A DNA stretch of 25,262 nucleotides, taken from a virus. The stretch is taken from the IMG/VR virus record IMGVR_UViG_3300027337_000026, positions 1 to 25,262 of that record. One strand, 5' to 3'. The notes below the pieces were generated by a model. The model was not told the origin of the DNA. It saw only the letters and a list, made by a program, of their open reading frames with translations, and ran no database searches. This document shows, piece by piece, positions 16,076 through 22,591 of this stretch (within the stretch, counting starts at the first letter, position 1; each line of letters starts with the position of its first letter). The position numbers and the translations under genes are program-made.

Positions 16076-16981
16076 TTACGTAACAATCTGGGTCCACACG
16101 GCTGTGTTCCCGTCATCTACGACAACCCAGTTCCCTGACTGCGAATTGTCAACATTTTGCCAGTTTGCAGACTGGTTGTCATCCACCACGGCCCAAACAA
16201 GAACTTGAGCCACGTATCCAGTTGCCTGGACCCCAGCCACAAAAACATCCGTTCCTATCCCTACTGTAACGGCGCCAACACTCCCGGCAGCTGCCATCCC
16301 TACAACTAAAACATCTGTTCCGATTCCAACAGTGGCCGTCCCTAGAAAGGTATTTGCTTGAACGCCAGTCACATCGACCAGTGAGGTAACCTCTACCAGG
16401 GCATCTCCAACAAGGGCCTCTGCCTGTAGGCCCTCTGCATAAACGTCTGCATTGGCAGCAACGTCGACGGCTTCTACATACCCGATAGCCTCAATTCCAG
16501 TGACTAAGACATCCGTGCCAGTCGCCACATCTACCTGGCCCACGCCTCCGGTTGCGAAAACCCCTACAACCGGGACATCAATCGCGGTTAGGACTTGAAC
16601 GGAGCCCACACTTGTTGTGGCGGACAGCCCCGAAACAGGGACTTGGGCTGCGCCGGTAGCAATAACGCTGCCAACAGACGCGGTAGCAGTGACGCCTGAT
16701 GGACTTACGTTAGCGGTGCCGGTGACTGACACACTGCCAACGGATGCAGTGGCAGAAACACCAGAGGGGCTTACATTGGCTGATCCGGTGACCGTGACAC
16801 TACCAACACTGGCATTTGCCGACAGTCCTGTGACGCTGACACTAGCGTCAAGTAAAACAGTGACCGATCCAACCTGACCAGTGCCCGTGGGAAGAGAGGC
16901 AAGACTCTGCCCCCAGGGGTCTTCCCCCCAGCCTACGCCAGAGGCGCCCCATCCCTGGAATCCAACGGTTGCATCGGCCAC
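16076..16981 (-). CDS. repeat-built tail or fibre protein (ten 22-residue repeats)
   Basis: The 301 residues have three parts. Residues 1-30 are Trp/Gly-rich (FQGWGASGVGWGEDPWGQ). Residues 37-256 are ten consecutive repeats of exactly 22 residues, consensus VGsVtVtG.adV.vtGv.Atas, with alternating hydrophobic residues as in a beta-solenoid. The C-terminus (about 262-301) carries three Trp motifs (SANWQNV, SGNWVVV, TAVWTQIV). GTG is the start codon; AAGGAGG lies four bases upstream. A solenoid with an aromatic C-terminus suggests an elongated fibre or a surface protein, but I do not recognise a named family. It is followed directly by another fibre-like gene. Confidence 0.65.
   Translation of the reverse strand: MADATVGFQGWGASGVGWGEDPWGQSLASLPTGTGQVGSVTVLLDASVSVTGLSANASVGSVTVTGSANVSPSGVSATASVGSVSVTGTANVSPSGVTATASVGSVIATGAAQVPVSGLSATTSVGSVQVLTAIDVPVVGVFATGGVGQVDVATGTDVLVTGIEAIGYVEAVDVAANADVYAEGLQAEALVGDALVEVTSLVDVTGVQANTFLGTATVGIGTDVLVVGMAAAGSVGAVTVGIGTDVFVAGVQATGYVAQVLVWAVVDDNQSANWQNVDNSQSGNWVVVDDGNTAVWTQIVT
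16214..16873 (-). repeat. ten tandem 66-bp coding repeats
   Basis: These are in-frame repeats encoding 22 residues each. Copies 2 and 3 (VGSVTVTGSANVSPSGVSAT and VGSVSVTGTANVSPSGVTAT) are close at the protein level and clearly similar in DNA; copies 9 and 10 share VGIGTDV. Outer copies are more diverged, which points to old expansion followed by newer local duplications. The phase is kept without a single insertion or deletion across all ten units. Confidence 0.85.
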
Positions 16982-16990
16982 CAGGCCTCC

Positions 16991-17428
16991 TTACGCAATG
17001 CGGATAATCGCACTGGTAGCGTCGGCAGTTGGGAAGATGATGGTAAACGTGCCGCTGGTGGACGTTTTTGCGCCGCCAAAGTCCAAAATACACACGGACG
17101 GATTACCTGCAGCCGAGTCGTTGTAGATCATTGCACCGTACGCTGTGATGGTGGCGCTGGTGAACGACAGATCAGCAAAATCAGTGAATGCGGTCGTGCC
17201 AGTCGACGTTGGCGTGACGTTCGTCAGCGCCCCACCGCCCGCAGCATACGTGCCCGATGCTGCCACCTCGTTGGTGGCCGTGTAGGCGGTCGTAGCAGCG
17301 GTAAAAGACGCGTTATTGTCGTACATGGCCAACTTAAACGTGTCTCCCGTGCCGGTTGTGAAGTTGTGCACCGCCTTCATCAGCTCCACTTTGAAGCTGG
17401 TGCACATGTAGTTTCCGGAAAAAGCCAT
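16991..17428 (-). CDS. phage structural protein of the NYMCTSFK type
   Basis: This 145-residue beta-rich protein opens MAFSGNYMCTSFKVELMKAV, contains TFKLAMYDNNASFTAATTAY and GTYAAGGGALTNVTP, and ends CILDFGGAKTSTSGTFTIIF with a terminal AIIRIA. Proteins with NYMCTSFK...L, FKLA.Y and LDFG motifs are abundant next to fibre genes in aquatic phages and are presumed virion components. No enzymatic motif is seen. AGGAG lies seven bases before the ATG. Confidence 0.66.
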   Translation of the reverse strand: MAFSGNYMCTSFKVELMKAVHNFTTGTGDTFKLAMYDNNASFTAATTAYTATNEVAASGTYAAGGGALTNVTPTSTGTTAFTDFADLSFTSATITAYGAMIYNDSAAGNPSVCILDFGGAKTSTSGTFTIIFPTADATSAIIRIA

Positions 17429-17430
17429 TT

Positions 17431-17718
17431 TTAATCTCCTAACAAATGAACTAACTCAGGGTGCCCTGCTGCGCGCAGGCGGCTGGCAATTGTCGACCGG
17501 TCCTGTTCGACGGCCTCTTTCAAATAAAACGCCACAACGTGTTTGACGCTCTCCTTGAAAGCTCTTGCCTGCGCCTGGACTGCCGGATGTGACTGGTCCC
17601 CGACATAGATAATCTTGTCGGCAGCCCGATTTGCCAGCTCTTCCACCGACCATCCACGATTTTCGGTGGTTTCGACAAATACGCTTCCAACAAGTACGGG
17701 TGCAGGTGCAGTAATCAT
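17431..17718 (-). CDS. conserved small helical phage protein, unknown
   Basis: This 95-residue protein contains VETTENRGWSVEELANRAAD (16-35), then HPAVQAQARAFKESVKHVVA and a C-terminal helix DRSTIASRLRAAGHPELVHL. The T..NRG.....E.A pattern with a following A.AFK...... YL..A motif is recurrent in structural operons of uncultured phages, always of about this length. I know of no demonstrated function. Its start overlaps the adaptor stop (ATGA). Confidence 0.65.
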   Translation of the reverse strand: MITAPAPVLVGSVFVETTENRGWSVEELANRAADKIIYVGDQSHPAVQAQARAFKESVKHVVAFYLKEAVEQDRSTIASRLRAAGHPELVHLLGD

Positions 17719-18374
17719 GGCCCAGGTGAATCCGATTTAAGTGGAATGCGCATCATGCCATCACGATACTCATCGCGACGACGACGACCCTGCTGCTCAA
17801 GACCAAGACCTTGTACTGCCTCTTTGTAGGTAGCCTTAAAGTACTGCATCATCTCCGGTGGACCCTTGGTATAGCTGTAGGCCTGAATCAAACAGGCATA
17901 CAACAAGGCCTCTGGCGCGTTTGTGCTGATCCAGGTTGTGGTGTTGGTCGAAGATAACTGTGGGGGCCTATAAATGAAGCCCAATTCAACAGAATAATTT
18001 TGATCCGGGGTCGGTGCAATGTAGAACGTGTTCTGATCCCACACCGAATAGTACTTAGGCGTTCCCTGAGTGGCCCCATTAGACCAGTATTCCTTCATGA
18101 ACGACGTGTCCCTGAAGTCCAAGAAGATTTGATCCCCACTAACTGGCGTCAAAATCATGTAGCGATGCGTCAGTAGACCATCGGGGGCAGTCAAAAACTT
18201 ATTTCCTTGTGACATTGAGCCCGTCATCTCTCGCTTGAAGACGTCAAGGTCAATCTCGCGAAGAATCTGGTTCTCCGCCATGGTGATGAATGTGTTAATG
18301 ACCGGTTCAGTGAACACGTTGCTGTTCACCTCGGTGTAGTTTCGAATGTTGGTGACAAGTTCGTCGTAGGTCAT
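17715..18374 (-). CDS. phage adaptor protein, SU10-adaptor-like
   Basis: This is a 219-residue protein. MTYDELVTNIRNYTEVNSNV is followed by INTFITMAENQILREIDLDV (26-45), a beta-rich domain with DGLLTHRYMILTPV and YYSVWDQNTFYIAPTPDQNY, and a C-terminal helix PEALLYACLIQAYSYTKGP. The order (helix, AE..I.RE.D motif, P.d.l..R, then A.e.lLya.L..A) fits the SU10-type adaptor family that joins portal to tail in podoviruses. Its start overlaps the previous stop (ATGA), and its own stop overlaps the next start the same way, so three genes are translationally linked. Confidence 0.72.
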   Translation of the reverse strand: MTYDELVTNIRNYTEVNSNVFTEPVINTFITMAENQILREIDLDVFKREMTGSMSQGNKFLTAPDGLLTHRYMILTPVSGDQIFLDFRDTSFMKEYWSNGATQGTPKYYSVWDQNTFYIAPTPDQNYSVELGFIYRPPQLSSTNTTTWISTNAPEALLYACLIQAYSYTKGPPEMMQYFKATYKEAVQGLGLEQQGRRRRDEYRDGMMRIPLKSDSPGP

Positions 18375-18721
18375 GATATGTTCACCATCACTTTCCCAAC
18401 AACGCCTTGCGCAATGAGAGCTTGATCCTGTACATACGGCCGCATGTCAGCAGTGTTTTGGACGCTGCCATAGCTTTGGAAGGCCGTAAAACCTGGCGCA
18501 CCCACAAAGACCGATACGGGCTCGATACGGTCAGGCCGAGGCTCTTGCAGTGCAATGGCGTCCCCACGATATCGCAAGGGCTCAAGCTGGGGTTCTTTTG
18601 GCTCATAGTCATCTGGACAGACTTTGAAGCCTTTCCAGTTTTTTCGCAGGGTGTTGTACGGGTAACGCTGCCCGCAGTAGTCGCACAATCCGTACGAGAA
18701 CTTGCCGGTTGCGTAAGCCAT
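18371..18721 (-). CDS. phage protein with N-terminal Cys cluster (zinc-finger-like), unknown
   Basis: The 116 residues start with a treble-clef-like motif: Cys13-x2-Cys16 (CDYCGQRYPYNTLRKNWKGF), then Cys35 in KVCPDDYEPKEPQLEP. Homologous phage proteins often end the motif with a second C-x2-C; here the expected fourth Cys appears to be Asp38, so metal binding is uncertain. The rest is Pro-rich and contains FVGAPGFTAF. It sits between the two adaptor genes, so a neck-assembly role is plausible. AGGGG lies six bases before the ATG. Its stop overlaps the next start (ATGA). Confidence 0.65.
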   Translation of the reverse strand: MAYATGKFSYGLCDYCGQRYPYNTLRKNWKGFKVCPDDYEPKEPQLEPLRYRGDAIALQEPRPDRIEPVSVFVGAPGFTAFQSYGSVQNTADMRPYVQDQALIAQGVVGKVMVNIS

Positions 18722-18722
18722 G

Positions 18723-19388
18723 TCATACCCCTAAGTCCGGAACAAACTGCACGCTGGCAGTGTCTCGGTCTTCTGCTGCTGCGCGCTGGAAGTCCTCGTC
18801 ATAGATGGCCTTGAGAGCAGATGCTCGATCAGGGGCAAACTTGAGGGACAAATAGTACGCCAGGCCAGAGGCCAGGCACGGCAAGAACCGAAAATTCACG
18901 TCCGCCGTGTTGGTGTAGTTGCCAGCATCCTGAATTCTCCGGATGCGGTAATACACAAAGGTGTAGTTCTTGTCCGCTGCGGGGTAGAAAAACACCTTGG
19001 GGGTGTTGGTTCGCTGCACATAGAACTGCGCAGGACGTGCTTGGGAGGTCTTGTTGGGCACATTGAGGTAGTCCTCTCGGCTGATACGCTCAATGTAGAT
19101 GTCCGTCGAGACCCCGGCGCTCGGATCACGGATGACGGCCTCCAACACGTTGACCACAGATGCATCCAACGAGATTTCATTGGTGCCCTGGACCAGCGGA
19201 TACGTGGCCTGTTCAATCGTCCACAAGTTCAACCCGCGATTGGCCCAGTCGAGGAACAACAAATTGAGCGAACGGCGCGACGATGAGAGCTGATAGCCAC
19301 TCGTCGGCCGCATTCCGCAGCGCTCAAACGCTTCCTCAACCAGGTCGTCAATCGACAGGTTAAATGTGGTCGTGCCCGAGGTTGCCAT
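18723..19388 (-). CDS. head-tail connector protein, P22 gp4-like
   Basis: This 221-residue protein has a helical N-terminus (IDDLVEEAFERCGMRPTSGY, then RRSLNLLFLDWANRGLNLW), a beta-rich middle (NEISLDASVVNVLEAVIRDP) and a C-terminal helical part beginning NYTNTADVNFRFLPCLASGL. The L..EA...G...........LN....DWAN.G..LW arrangement matches the tail accessory factor gp4 family, which binds under the portal and extends the DNA channel in short-tailed phages. Position after capsid and before the second adaptor fits. The ribosome-binding site is weak (GGCGG ten bases upstream), but the gene starts right after the previous stop, so coupling is likely. Confidence 0.66.
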   Translation of the reverse strand: MATSGTTTFNLSIDDLVEEAFERCGMRPTSGYQLSSSRRSLNLLFLDWANRGLNLWTIEQATYPLVQGTNEISLDASVVNVLEAVIRDPSAGVSTDIYIERISREDYLNVPNKTSQARPAQFYVQRTNTPKVFFYPAADKNYTFVYYRIRRIQDAGNYTNTADVNFRFLPCLASGLAYYLSLKFAPDRASALKAIYDEDFQRAAAEDRDTASVQFVPDLGV

Positions 19389-19622
19389 TTAGCAAGCGCC
19401 GCCTTTTTTGTAGGACTTCACCATGCCGCCACCCATTTTGCCAATGGGCTTGCCCATGGCCATGCGCTTGTGCTGATTCATGTTGCCTTTATTGGCCATG
19501 CCGCCCTTGTTCATCATCACGGGGCCAGTTTTTTTACTGTCCTCGGAGACCATATGATTTTTTGCGCCGCTCATCACAGCACCGCCGCCACGAGTGGCGC
19601 AACCCATACCTTTTCCAGCCAT
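19389..19622 (-). CDS. Gly/Met/Lys-rich mini-protein with terminal Cys
   Basis: This 77-residue protein opens MAGKGMGCATRGGGAVMSGA and contains KTGPVMMNKGGMANKGN, then HKRMAMGKPIGKMGGG and a C-terminal YKKGGAC. The opening MA.KGMG is shared with the DUF6321-like protein at 20073-20357. AAGGAG lies seven bases before the ATG. The pattern TRGGG...SG.KN...SE.S..TGPVMMNKGG looks conserved rather than random. I do not recognise a function; it is likely disordered and cationic, and may be a virion-packaged protein. Confidence 0.62.
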   Translation of the reverse strand: MAGKGMGCATRGGGAVMSGAKNHMVSEDSKKTGPVMMNKGGMANKGNMNQHKRMAMGKPIGKMGGGMVKSYKKGGAC

Positions 19623-19624
19623 GA

Positions 19625-19822
19625 TTAGGCTCCTTTCTTCATTGCACGGCCCTTAACGTCGGCCGTTTTACGTTTTACGGCACGGCCCATCTTGTCGGCC
19701 ATGTCTGAGTTCTTCATCATCGAGCCATCAGGCATCTTGTGCATGCCAGGCATGCCCCCTTTGGCCATTTTGTTCTTGGCAGTACGCATTCCGCGCACCG
19801 GAAGAGCTTTTTTGGTTGCCAT
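19625..19822 (-). CDS. Lys/Met/Gly-rich mini-protein
   Basis: This 65-residue protein is extremely rich in Lys, Met and Gly: RGMRTAKNKMAKGGMPGMHK, then DGSMMKNSDMADKMGRAVKR and a basic end DVKGRAMKKGA. It is probably disordered and strongly basic. I chose ATG 19822 (AGGA four bases upstream) over the upstream ATG at 19861, which lies inside the previous gene. No function can be assigned. It is paired with the similar gene that follows after two bases; both look like members of a poorly described group of phage mini-proteins. Confidence 0.62.
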   Translation of the reverse strand: MATKKALPVRGMRTAKNKMAKGGMPGMHKMPDGSMMKNSDMADKMGRAVKRKTADVKGRAMKKGA

Positions 19823-19823
19823 T

Positions 19824-20069
19824 TCATCCTGCCTTTCGGATTTCATCCAACTTTGCCTCAAGCCTGTTAAACCGTTGGTCCACGTGGATCAAGAATTTAT
19901 CAAATCGGTCGTCAACTTCCTTGCGTGTGACATGGTCCCGAGCAACCTCTTCACGAGTCTTGTTCAGGAGAATTCCCAATCGGCTTACCTCGTCGAATTT
20001 TGCCTTCAACAAGAAGCCCATGAGCCCCACAATCGCCGTCAAAACGACGTTCCATATCATCATTTCCAC
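19824..20069 (-). CDS. small membrane-anchored coiled-coil protein, unknown
   Basis: The 81 residues comprise one hydrophobic N-terminal helix (MIWNVVLTAIVGLMGFLLKA, about 4-23) followed by a charged coiled coil (RLGILLNKTREEVARDHVTR, then DDRFDKFLIHVDQRFNRLEAKLDEI). The start is probably GTG at 20069, because a strong GGAGGT lies eight bases upstream, whereas the ATG at 20063 would be 14 bases from it. This resembles short membrane-tethered coiled-coil proteins of other phages. It could be a lysis-accessory or virion protein. It begins three bases after the previous stop. Confidence 0.65.
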   Translation of the reverse strand: MEMMIWNVVLTAIVGLMGFLLKAKFDEVSRLGILLNKTREEVARDHVTRKEVDDRFDKFLIHVDQRFNRLEAKLDEIRKAG

Positions 20070-20072
20070 AGC

Positions 20073-20357
20073 TCAGCACCTCCAACGCTTTCGCGCCTGG
20101 CGAAGCCGGCTGTTCGGGTCCTTGGCAGCCTCAGGAAAATCCTTCATCTGGCCCTCGGACCTTGCACAATATGATGCCCTACGCTTAGCTTCTGCAGGCG
20201 ACGGTGTTTTGGTAGTCACCGCCGTCTTCAATTTGCTTCCGGGATTGGCCTTGCGGTATGCTGCAACGCCTTTTTTGGTCATGCCTGCACCTGCCTTGGT
20301 GGCGCGGAAGTTCCCGCTCTTCACCGAGGTCTTGATACCCATGCCTTTGGAAGCCAT
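20073..20357 (-). CDS. small basic phage protein, DUF6321-like
   Basis: This is a 94-residue, very basic protein. It opens MASKGMGIKTSVKSGNFRAT and contains KKGVAAYRKANPGSKLKTAV and AEAKRRASYCARSEGQMKDF, a pattern I recognise as DUF6321 (KGV.AY...NPGSKL.TAVT, then R..SFCAR). It ends SRLRQARKRWRC. The two Cys lie in YCARS and at the C-terminus. Its function is unknown; the composition fits nucleic-acid or virion binding. It is translationally coupled to the previous gene (TAATG). Confidence 0.75.
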   Translation of the reverse strand: MASKGMGIKTSVKSGNFRATKAGAGMTKKGVAAYRKANPGSKLKTAVTTKTPSPAEAKRRASYCARSEGQMKDFPEAAKDPNSRLRQARKRWRC

Positions 20358-20659
20358 TACGCAGCCGCTCCGCCTTCGAACAGGACCGTCACACTCAGGA
20401 CTGTCGCGCCAAACTTGACGTACATGCCTGTGGTGAACAAGAGGCCTTGCTCAGGGATCACAAAGTTTTGAGAGTCTGCAACGGTCGTTGTGGACAGCGT
20501 CATGATTAACGGATCAGTGTCCGAATCACCGTCATAAAACTGAATCAACGAAGGTCCGCCTGCTCCATGCGTGAAGTACAGGCCGTTCATGCGCGTGCGC
20601 CCATTTACGGCTTGCCCTGTAGCCGTTTTATAGACGGCATAGATGTTACTGGCGCTCAT
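20357..20659 (-). CDS. small beta-rich phage protein, likely virion component
   Basis: This 100-residue protein has a beta-sandwich-like pattern: SNIYAVYKTATGQAVNGRTRMNGLYF, then GPSLIQFYDGDSDTDPLIMTL, NFVIPEQGLLFTTGMYVKF and TVLSVTVLFEGGAAA. Proteins of this type (ATGQAV..GRTR..G.Y, then GILF...VYV) occur in structural regions of many aquatic phages. The 108-residue protein at 5065-5391 has a similar layout. The function is unknown. AAGGGG lies six bases before the start. The stop overlaps the next start by one base (TAATG). Confidence 0.68.
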   Translation of the reverse strand: MSASNIYAVYKTATGQAVNGRTRMNGLYFTHGAGGPSLIQFYDGDSDTDPLIMTLSTTTVADSQNFVIPEQGLLFTTGMYVKFGATVLSVTVLFEGGAAA

Positions 20660-20672
20660 TTAGTTCCCCTTG

Positions 20673-20900
20673 TTAGGCGGGGGTGATAGAAGTCGCGTCA
20701 GAACCTTTCCAGTCGGAGGTGGTGGCGGTTCCGGTGGCCACGTAGATGACCCCAGTAGCAATATCAATCACGGTCTTGCCGACTGTTTTATTGCTCGTGT
20801 TGATCACGTCGGCGGCATCGCCCAATTCGGCTGCTGTTGCGACGGGGAAGACAAAGCCGTTGTCAGACTTGACTGGGCCAGAGAAAGTGGTTTGAGCCAT
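20673..20900 (-). CDS. small phage structural-type protein, unknown
   Basis: This is a 75-residue protein beginning MAQTTFSGPVKSDNGFVFP, followed by a beta-rich segment NKTVGKTVIDIATGVIYVAT and SDWKGSDATSITPA at the end. It has no Cys and no membrane segment. I chose ATG 20900 over the ATG at 20912 because GAGGA lies five bases upstream and the conserved-looking sequence starts there. It is the first gene after the terminator and long leader. The motif resembles small beta proteins of uncultured phages thought to be virion components; its role is unknown. Confidence 0.65.
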   Translation of the reverse strand: MAQTTFSGPVKSDNGFVFPVATAAELGDAADVINTSNKTVGKTVIDIATGVIYVATGTATTSDWKGSDATSITPA

Positions 20901-20994
20901 GATGGTCCTCACATGCGAGTTGGGGCGTATCTGTCTGCATGTCGTCAGCCGGGACTGTCAGATACGCCGGAAACCCCGGAATGGGTCCAATATA
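20901..20994 (-). promoter_or_regulatory. structured leader with inverted repeat and weak promoter-like box
   Basis: Between the terminator and the next gene is an unusually long leader for this phage. It holds a perfect 10-bp inverted repeat (GGCGTATCTG at 20924-20933 and CAGATACGCC at 20959-20968, 25-nt loop) and, just before it in transcription order, a short CCGG/CCGG hairpin (about 20967-20979). A TATATT box (minus strand, 20989-20994) could be a -10 element, but no good -35 is present. The leader ends in GAGGACCATC before the ATG. It may be a promoter region, an operator or an RNA-processing hairpin; the sequence alone cannot separate these. Confidence 0.4.
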
Positions 20995-21009
20995 ACCTAA
21001 TTGTGGAAA

Positions 21010-21039
21010 AAGAAAAAGGGGCCGAAGCCCCTTTTTCTT
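21010..21039 (-). terminator. rho-independent terminator after the capsid gene
   Basis: On the minus strand the sequence forms a G/C stem GGGGC/GCCCC closed by the very stable loop TTCG, extended by A/T pairs on both sides, and followed by a T-rich tract (CCCCTTTTTCTTTTTCC). The stem begins about 25 nt after the capsid stop. A stem-loop with a UUCG tetraloop plus U-rich tail is the classic intrinsic terminator. Because the stem is flanked by A-runs and T-runs on both sides it would also work for + strand transcripts, although no + strand genes are seen. Confidence 0.88.
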
Positions 21040-21063
21040 GATTGGAAGTGCCCAATCCGTTGC

Positions 21064-21972
21064 TTAGGCTGCGCCAGGCGAGCCAAAGATGCCACGCGGG
21101 TCGCTGAAGCCGAAGCTGTAGCGCTCGCGAGCCTTGTAGCGCACGTTGCCGGTGTCGAAGTCGCCTTCGAACGCGGTTTTCAACGAAACGCGCTCAAACA
21201 TCTTCATGCCGTTGGGAGCGTCGGTCTTGATGAACCATGCGTCCGGATCGGTCAGGAAGTGGTTGACCACGTAACCCTGGGGAACCATGCCCATGTTGCG
21301 GACAGCGTTGATGTCGTTGTCAGCGGTGCCAACACGCAGAGTGGACTTCAGGATACGGTCGCCCGTGAACTGCAGTTCCTTCGGCAGAATCAGCTTCAGG
21401 CCCTGGACAGCGATCTTCAGGCCACGTTCATCGGTGAACGCGGCGATGTCGATCAGCGCCTGCTCCAGAGAGGTCTCGGACAGGTCAGCGGCCGTAGCCA
21501 GGGTGTTGGACAGGTTGGGACCAGTCAGGGTGGGGTGGTTGGTTGCGCACAGAGCAACACCGTCGCCACCAATAGAGGTGGTGAAGGCGCCGTTCAGCAC
21601 AGCCGCAGCCTTAATCTGCTTGGTTTGGGCCATCGAGCGGGCCAGGGCCTTGGTGTAGCGGGCTGACAGACGGTCGTAGAGGTTGTCCTCCACGGCTTCT
21701 TCGGTCAGCGAGAACGCCAAAGCAATGGTCTCGTGGGTGTAACGAGCGGTGTACACCTCTTGCGCCTGGTCGTAGCCGACGCCAGCGCCTTCGGTTTTCA
21801 CCGGAGCTTCTGCAAAGCCCGACTCCATCACTTCCTCTTCGAATGCACGATCAGAAGTTTCGACGGAATAGATTTGCAGGTGCTCGTTCTCGTAGTTTTT
21901 GTACTCAAGACCGAACAGAGCATTGAGACCAGGCTCAAGCTCTTTCACCAGTTGTGCACGTGAAATAGCCAT
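21064..21972 (-). CDS. major capsid protein (HK97-fold, Mu gpT-like)
   Basis: This 302-residue protein forms the icosahedral shell. Visible features are an N-terminal helix (SRAQLVKELEPGLNALFG), a segment EVYTARYTHETIALAFSLTE (72-91) followed by the long helix DNLYDRLSARYTKALARSMAQTKQ (spine-helix position), and the motif ALCATNHPTLTG (139-150) that is typical of Mu gpT-like coat proteins. The end, VRYKARERYSFGFSDPRGIFG, also fits the P-domain/C-terminus of this group. No N-terminal prohead-protease delta domain is apparent, which agrees with a separate scaffold. A perfect AAGGAG sits seven bases upstream of the ATG, and a strong terminator follows the stop, both consistent with high expression. 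Confidence 0.88.
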   Translation of the reverse strand: MAISRAQLVKELEPGLNALFGLEYKNYENEHLQIYSVETSDRAFEEEVMESGFAEAPVKTEGAGVGYDQAQEVYTARYTHETIALAFSLTEEAVEDNLYDRLSARYTKALARSMAQTKQIKAAAVLNGAFTTSIGGDGVALCATNHPTLTGPNLSNTLATAADLSETSLEQALIDIAAFTDERGLKIAVQGLKLILPKELQFTGDRILKSTLRVGTADNDINAVRNMGMVPQGYVVNHFLTDPDAWFIKTDAPNGMKMFERVSLKTAFEGDFDTGNVRYKARERYSFGFSDPRGIFGSPGAA

Positions 21973-21983
21973 GGTTGATCTCC

Positions 21984-22565
21984 TTAGGTGCTAAAGCCCG
22001 GCGTGCCAGTGCTGCCGTACATGTGCTCATTGATCATCACAACGAGAACGGCGTATTGGCCCATCTCATTGCCCGGTACGTTCCACAGGCCAACGGCCTT
22101 CAGGTTGGCAGTTGCTGCCTCAGTGAAGGTGCCGCTCATGGTCATGTTGGACAAGCCAGTCGTGGTGCTACCCGTGGTAGAGGCCGTGATATCAGCGTTG
22201 GTGCCGATATTGGCTTGCGTGGGAGTGCCAGCGTTCTGGATGATAAACAACTGACTGGGATCGTCGATCACGTCAGCCACGATCTGGCCAGCGGTGATGT
22301 TGACGGAACCAGGATAGTAGTTTTTCCAAGTCGGCTTGCCGGTAGTGGGATCAATGTAATTGCATCCATTGAACACGCCTACGGCCACGGTGTGGTTCGT
22401 GTTGTTAAATTTGACCAAGTAACCATTGTCAATGGTCACCAGATCACCCTGATAGATCGCCCCGGACTGGTTATCAGCAATCAAGTATCCGTACTGTTTT
22501 TGACCACCAGTAGCGGAGAGATTGCCGAGAGGACGCAGACCAAAAGGCTTATTTACGTTTGCCAT
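21984..22565 (-). CDS. capsid-associated structural protein, possible decoration protein
   Basis: This is a 193-residue beta-rich protein beginning MANVNKPFGLRPLGNLSATG, with many Gly/Thr/Asn residues, a segment VAVGVFNGCNYIDPTTGKP in the middle and a VLVVMINEHMYG end. Proteins starting MANVN.PFGLRP are found next to the major capsid protein in many phages and behave as abundant structural proteins; a head-decoration or capsid-stabilising role is plausible. No catalytic motif is visible. AAGGAA lies about seven bases before the ATG. It is followed after 11 nt by the capsid gene. Confidence 0.65.
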   Translation of the reverse strand: MANVNKPFGLRPLGNLSATGGQKQYGYLIADNQSGAIYQGDLVTIDNGYLVKFNNTNHTVAVGVFNGCNYIDPTTGKPTWKNYYPGSVNITAGQIVADVIDDPSQLFIIQNAGTPTQANIGTNADITASTTGSTTTGLSNMTMSGTFTEAATANLKAVGLWNVPGNEMGQYAVLVVMINEHMYGSTGTPGFST

Positions 22566-22591
22566 TTGATGTTTCCTTCAAAAAGTTGATT

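Noticed and set aside
16076-17428. Programmed frameshift pair as in long-tailed phage assembly chaperones
   Set aside because: No tape-measure gene follows, and the adjacent genes have their own ribosome-binding sites and stops; I found no convincing overlapping-frame slippery site.
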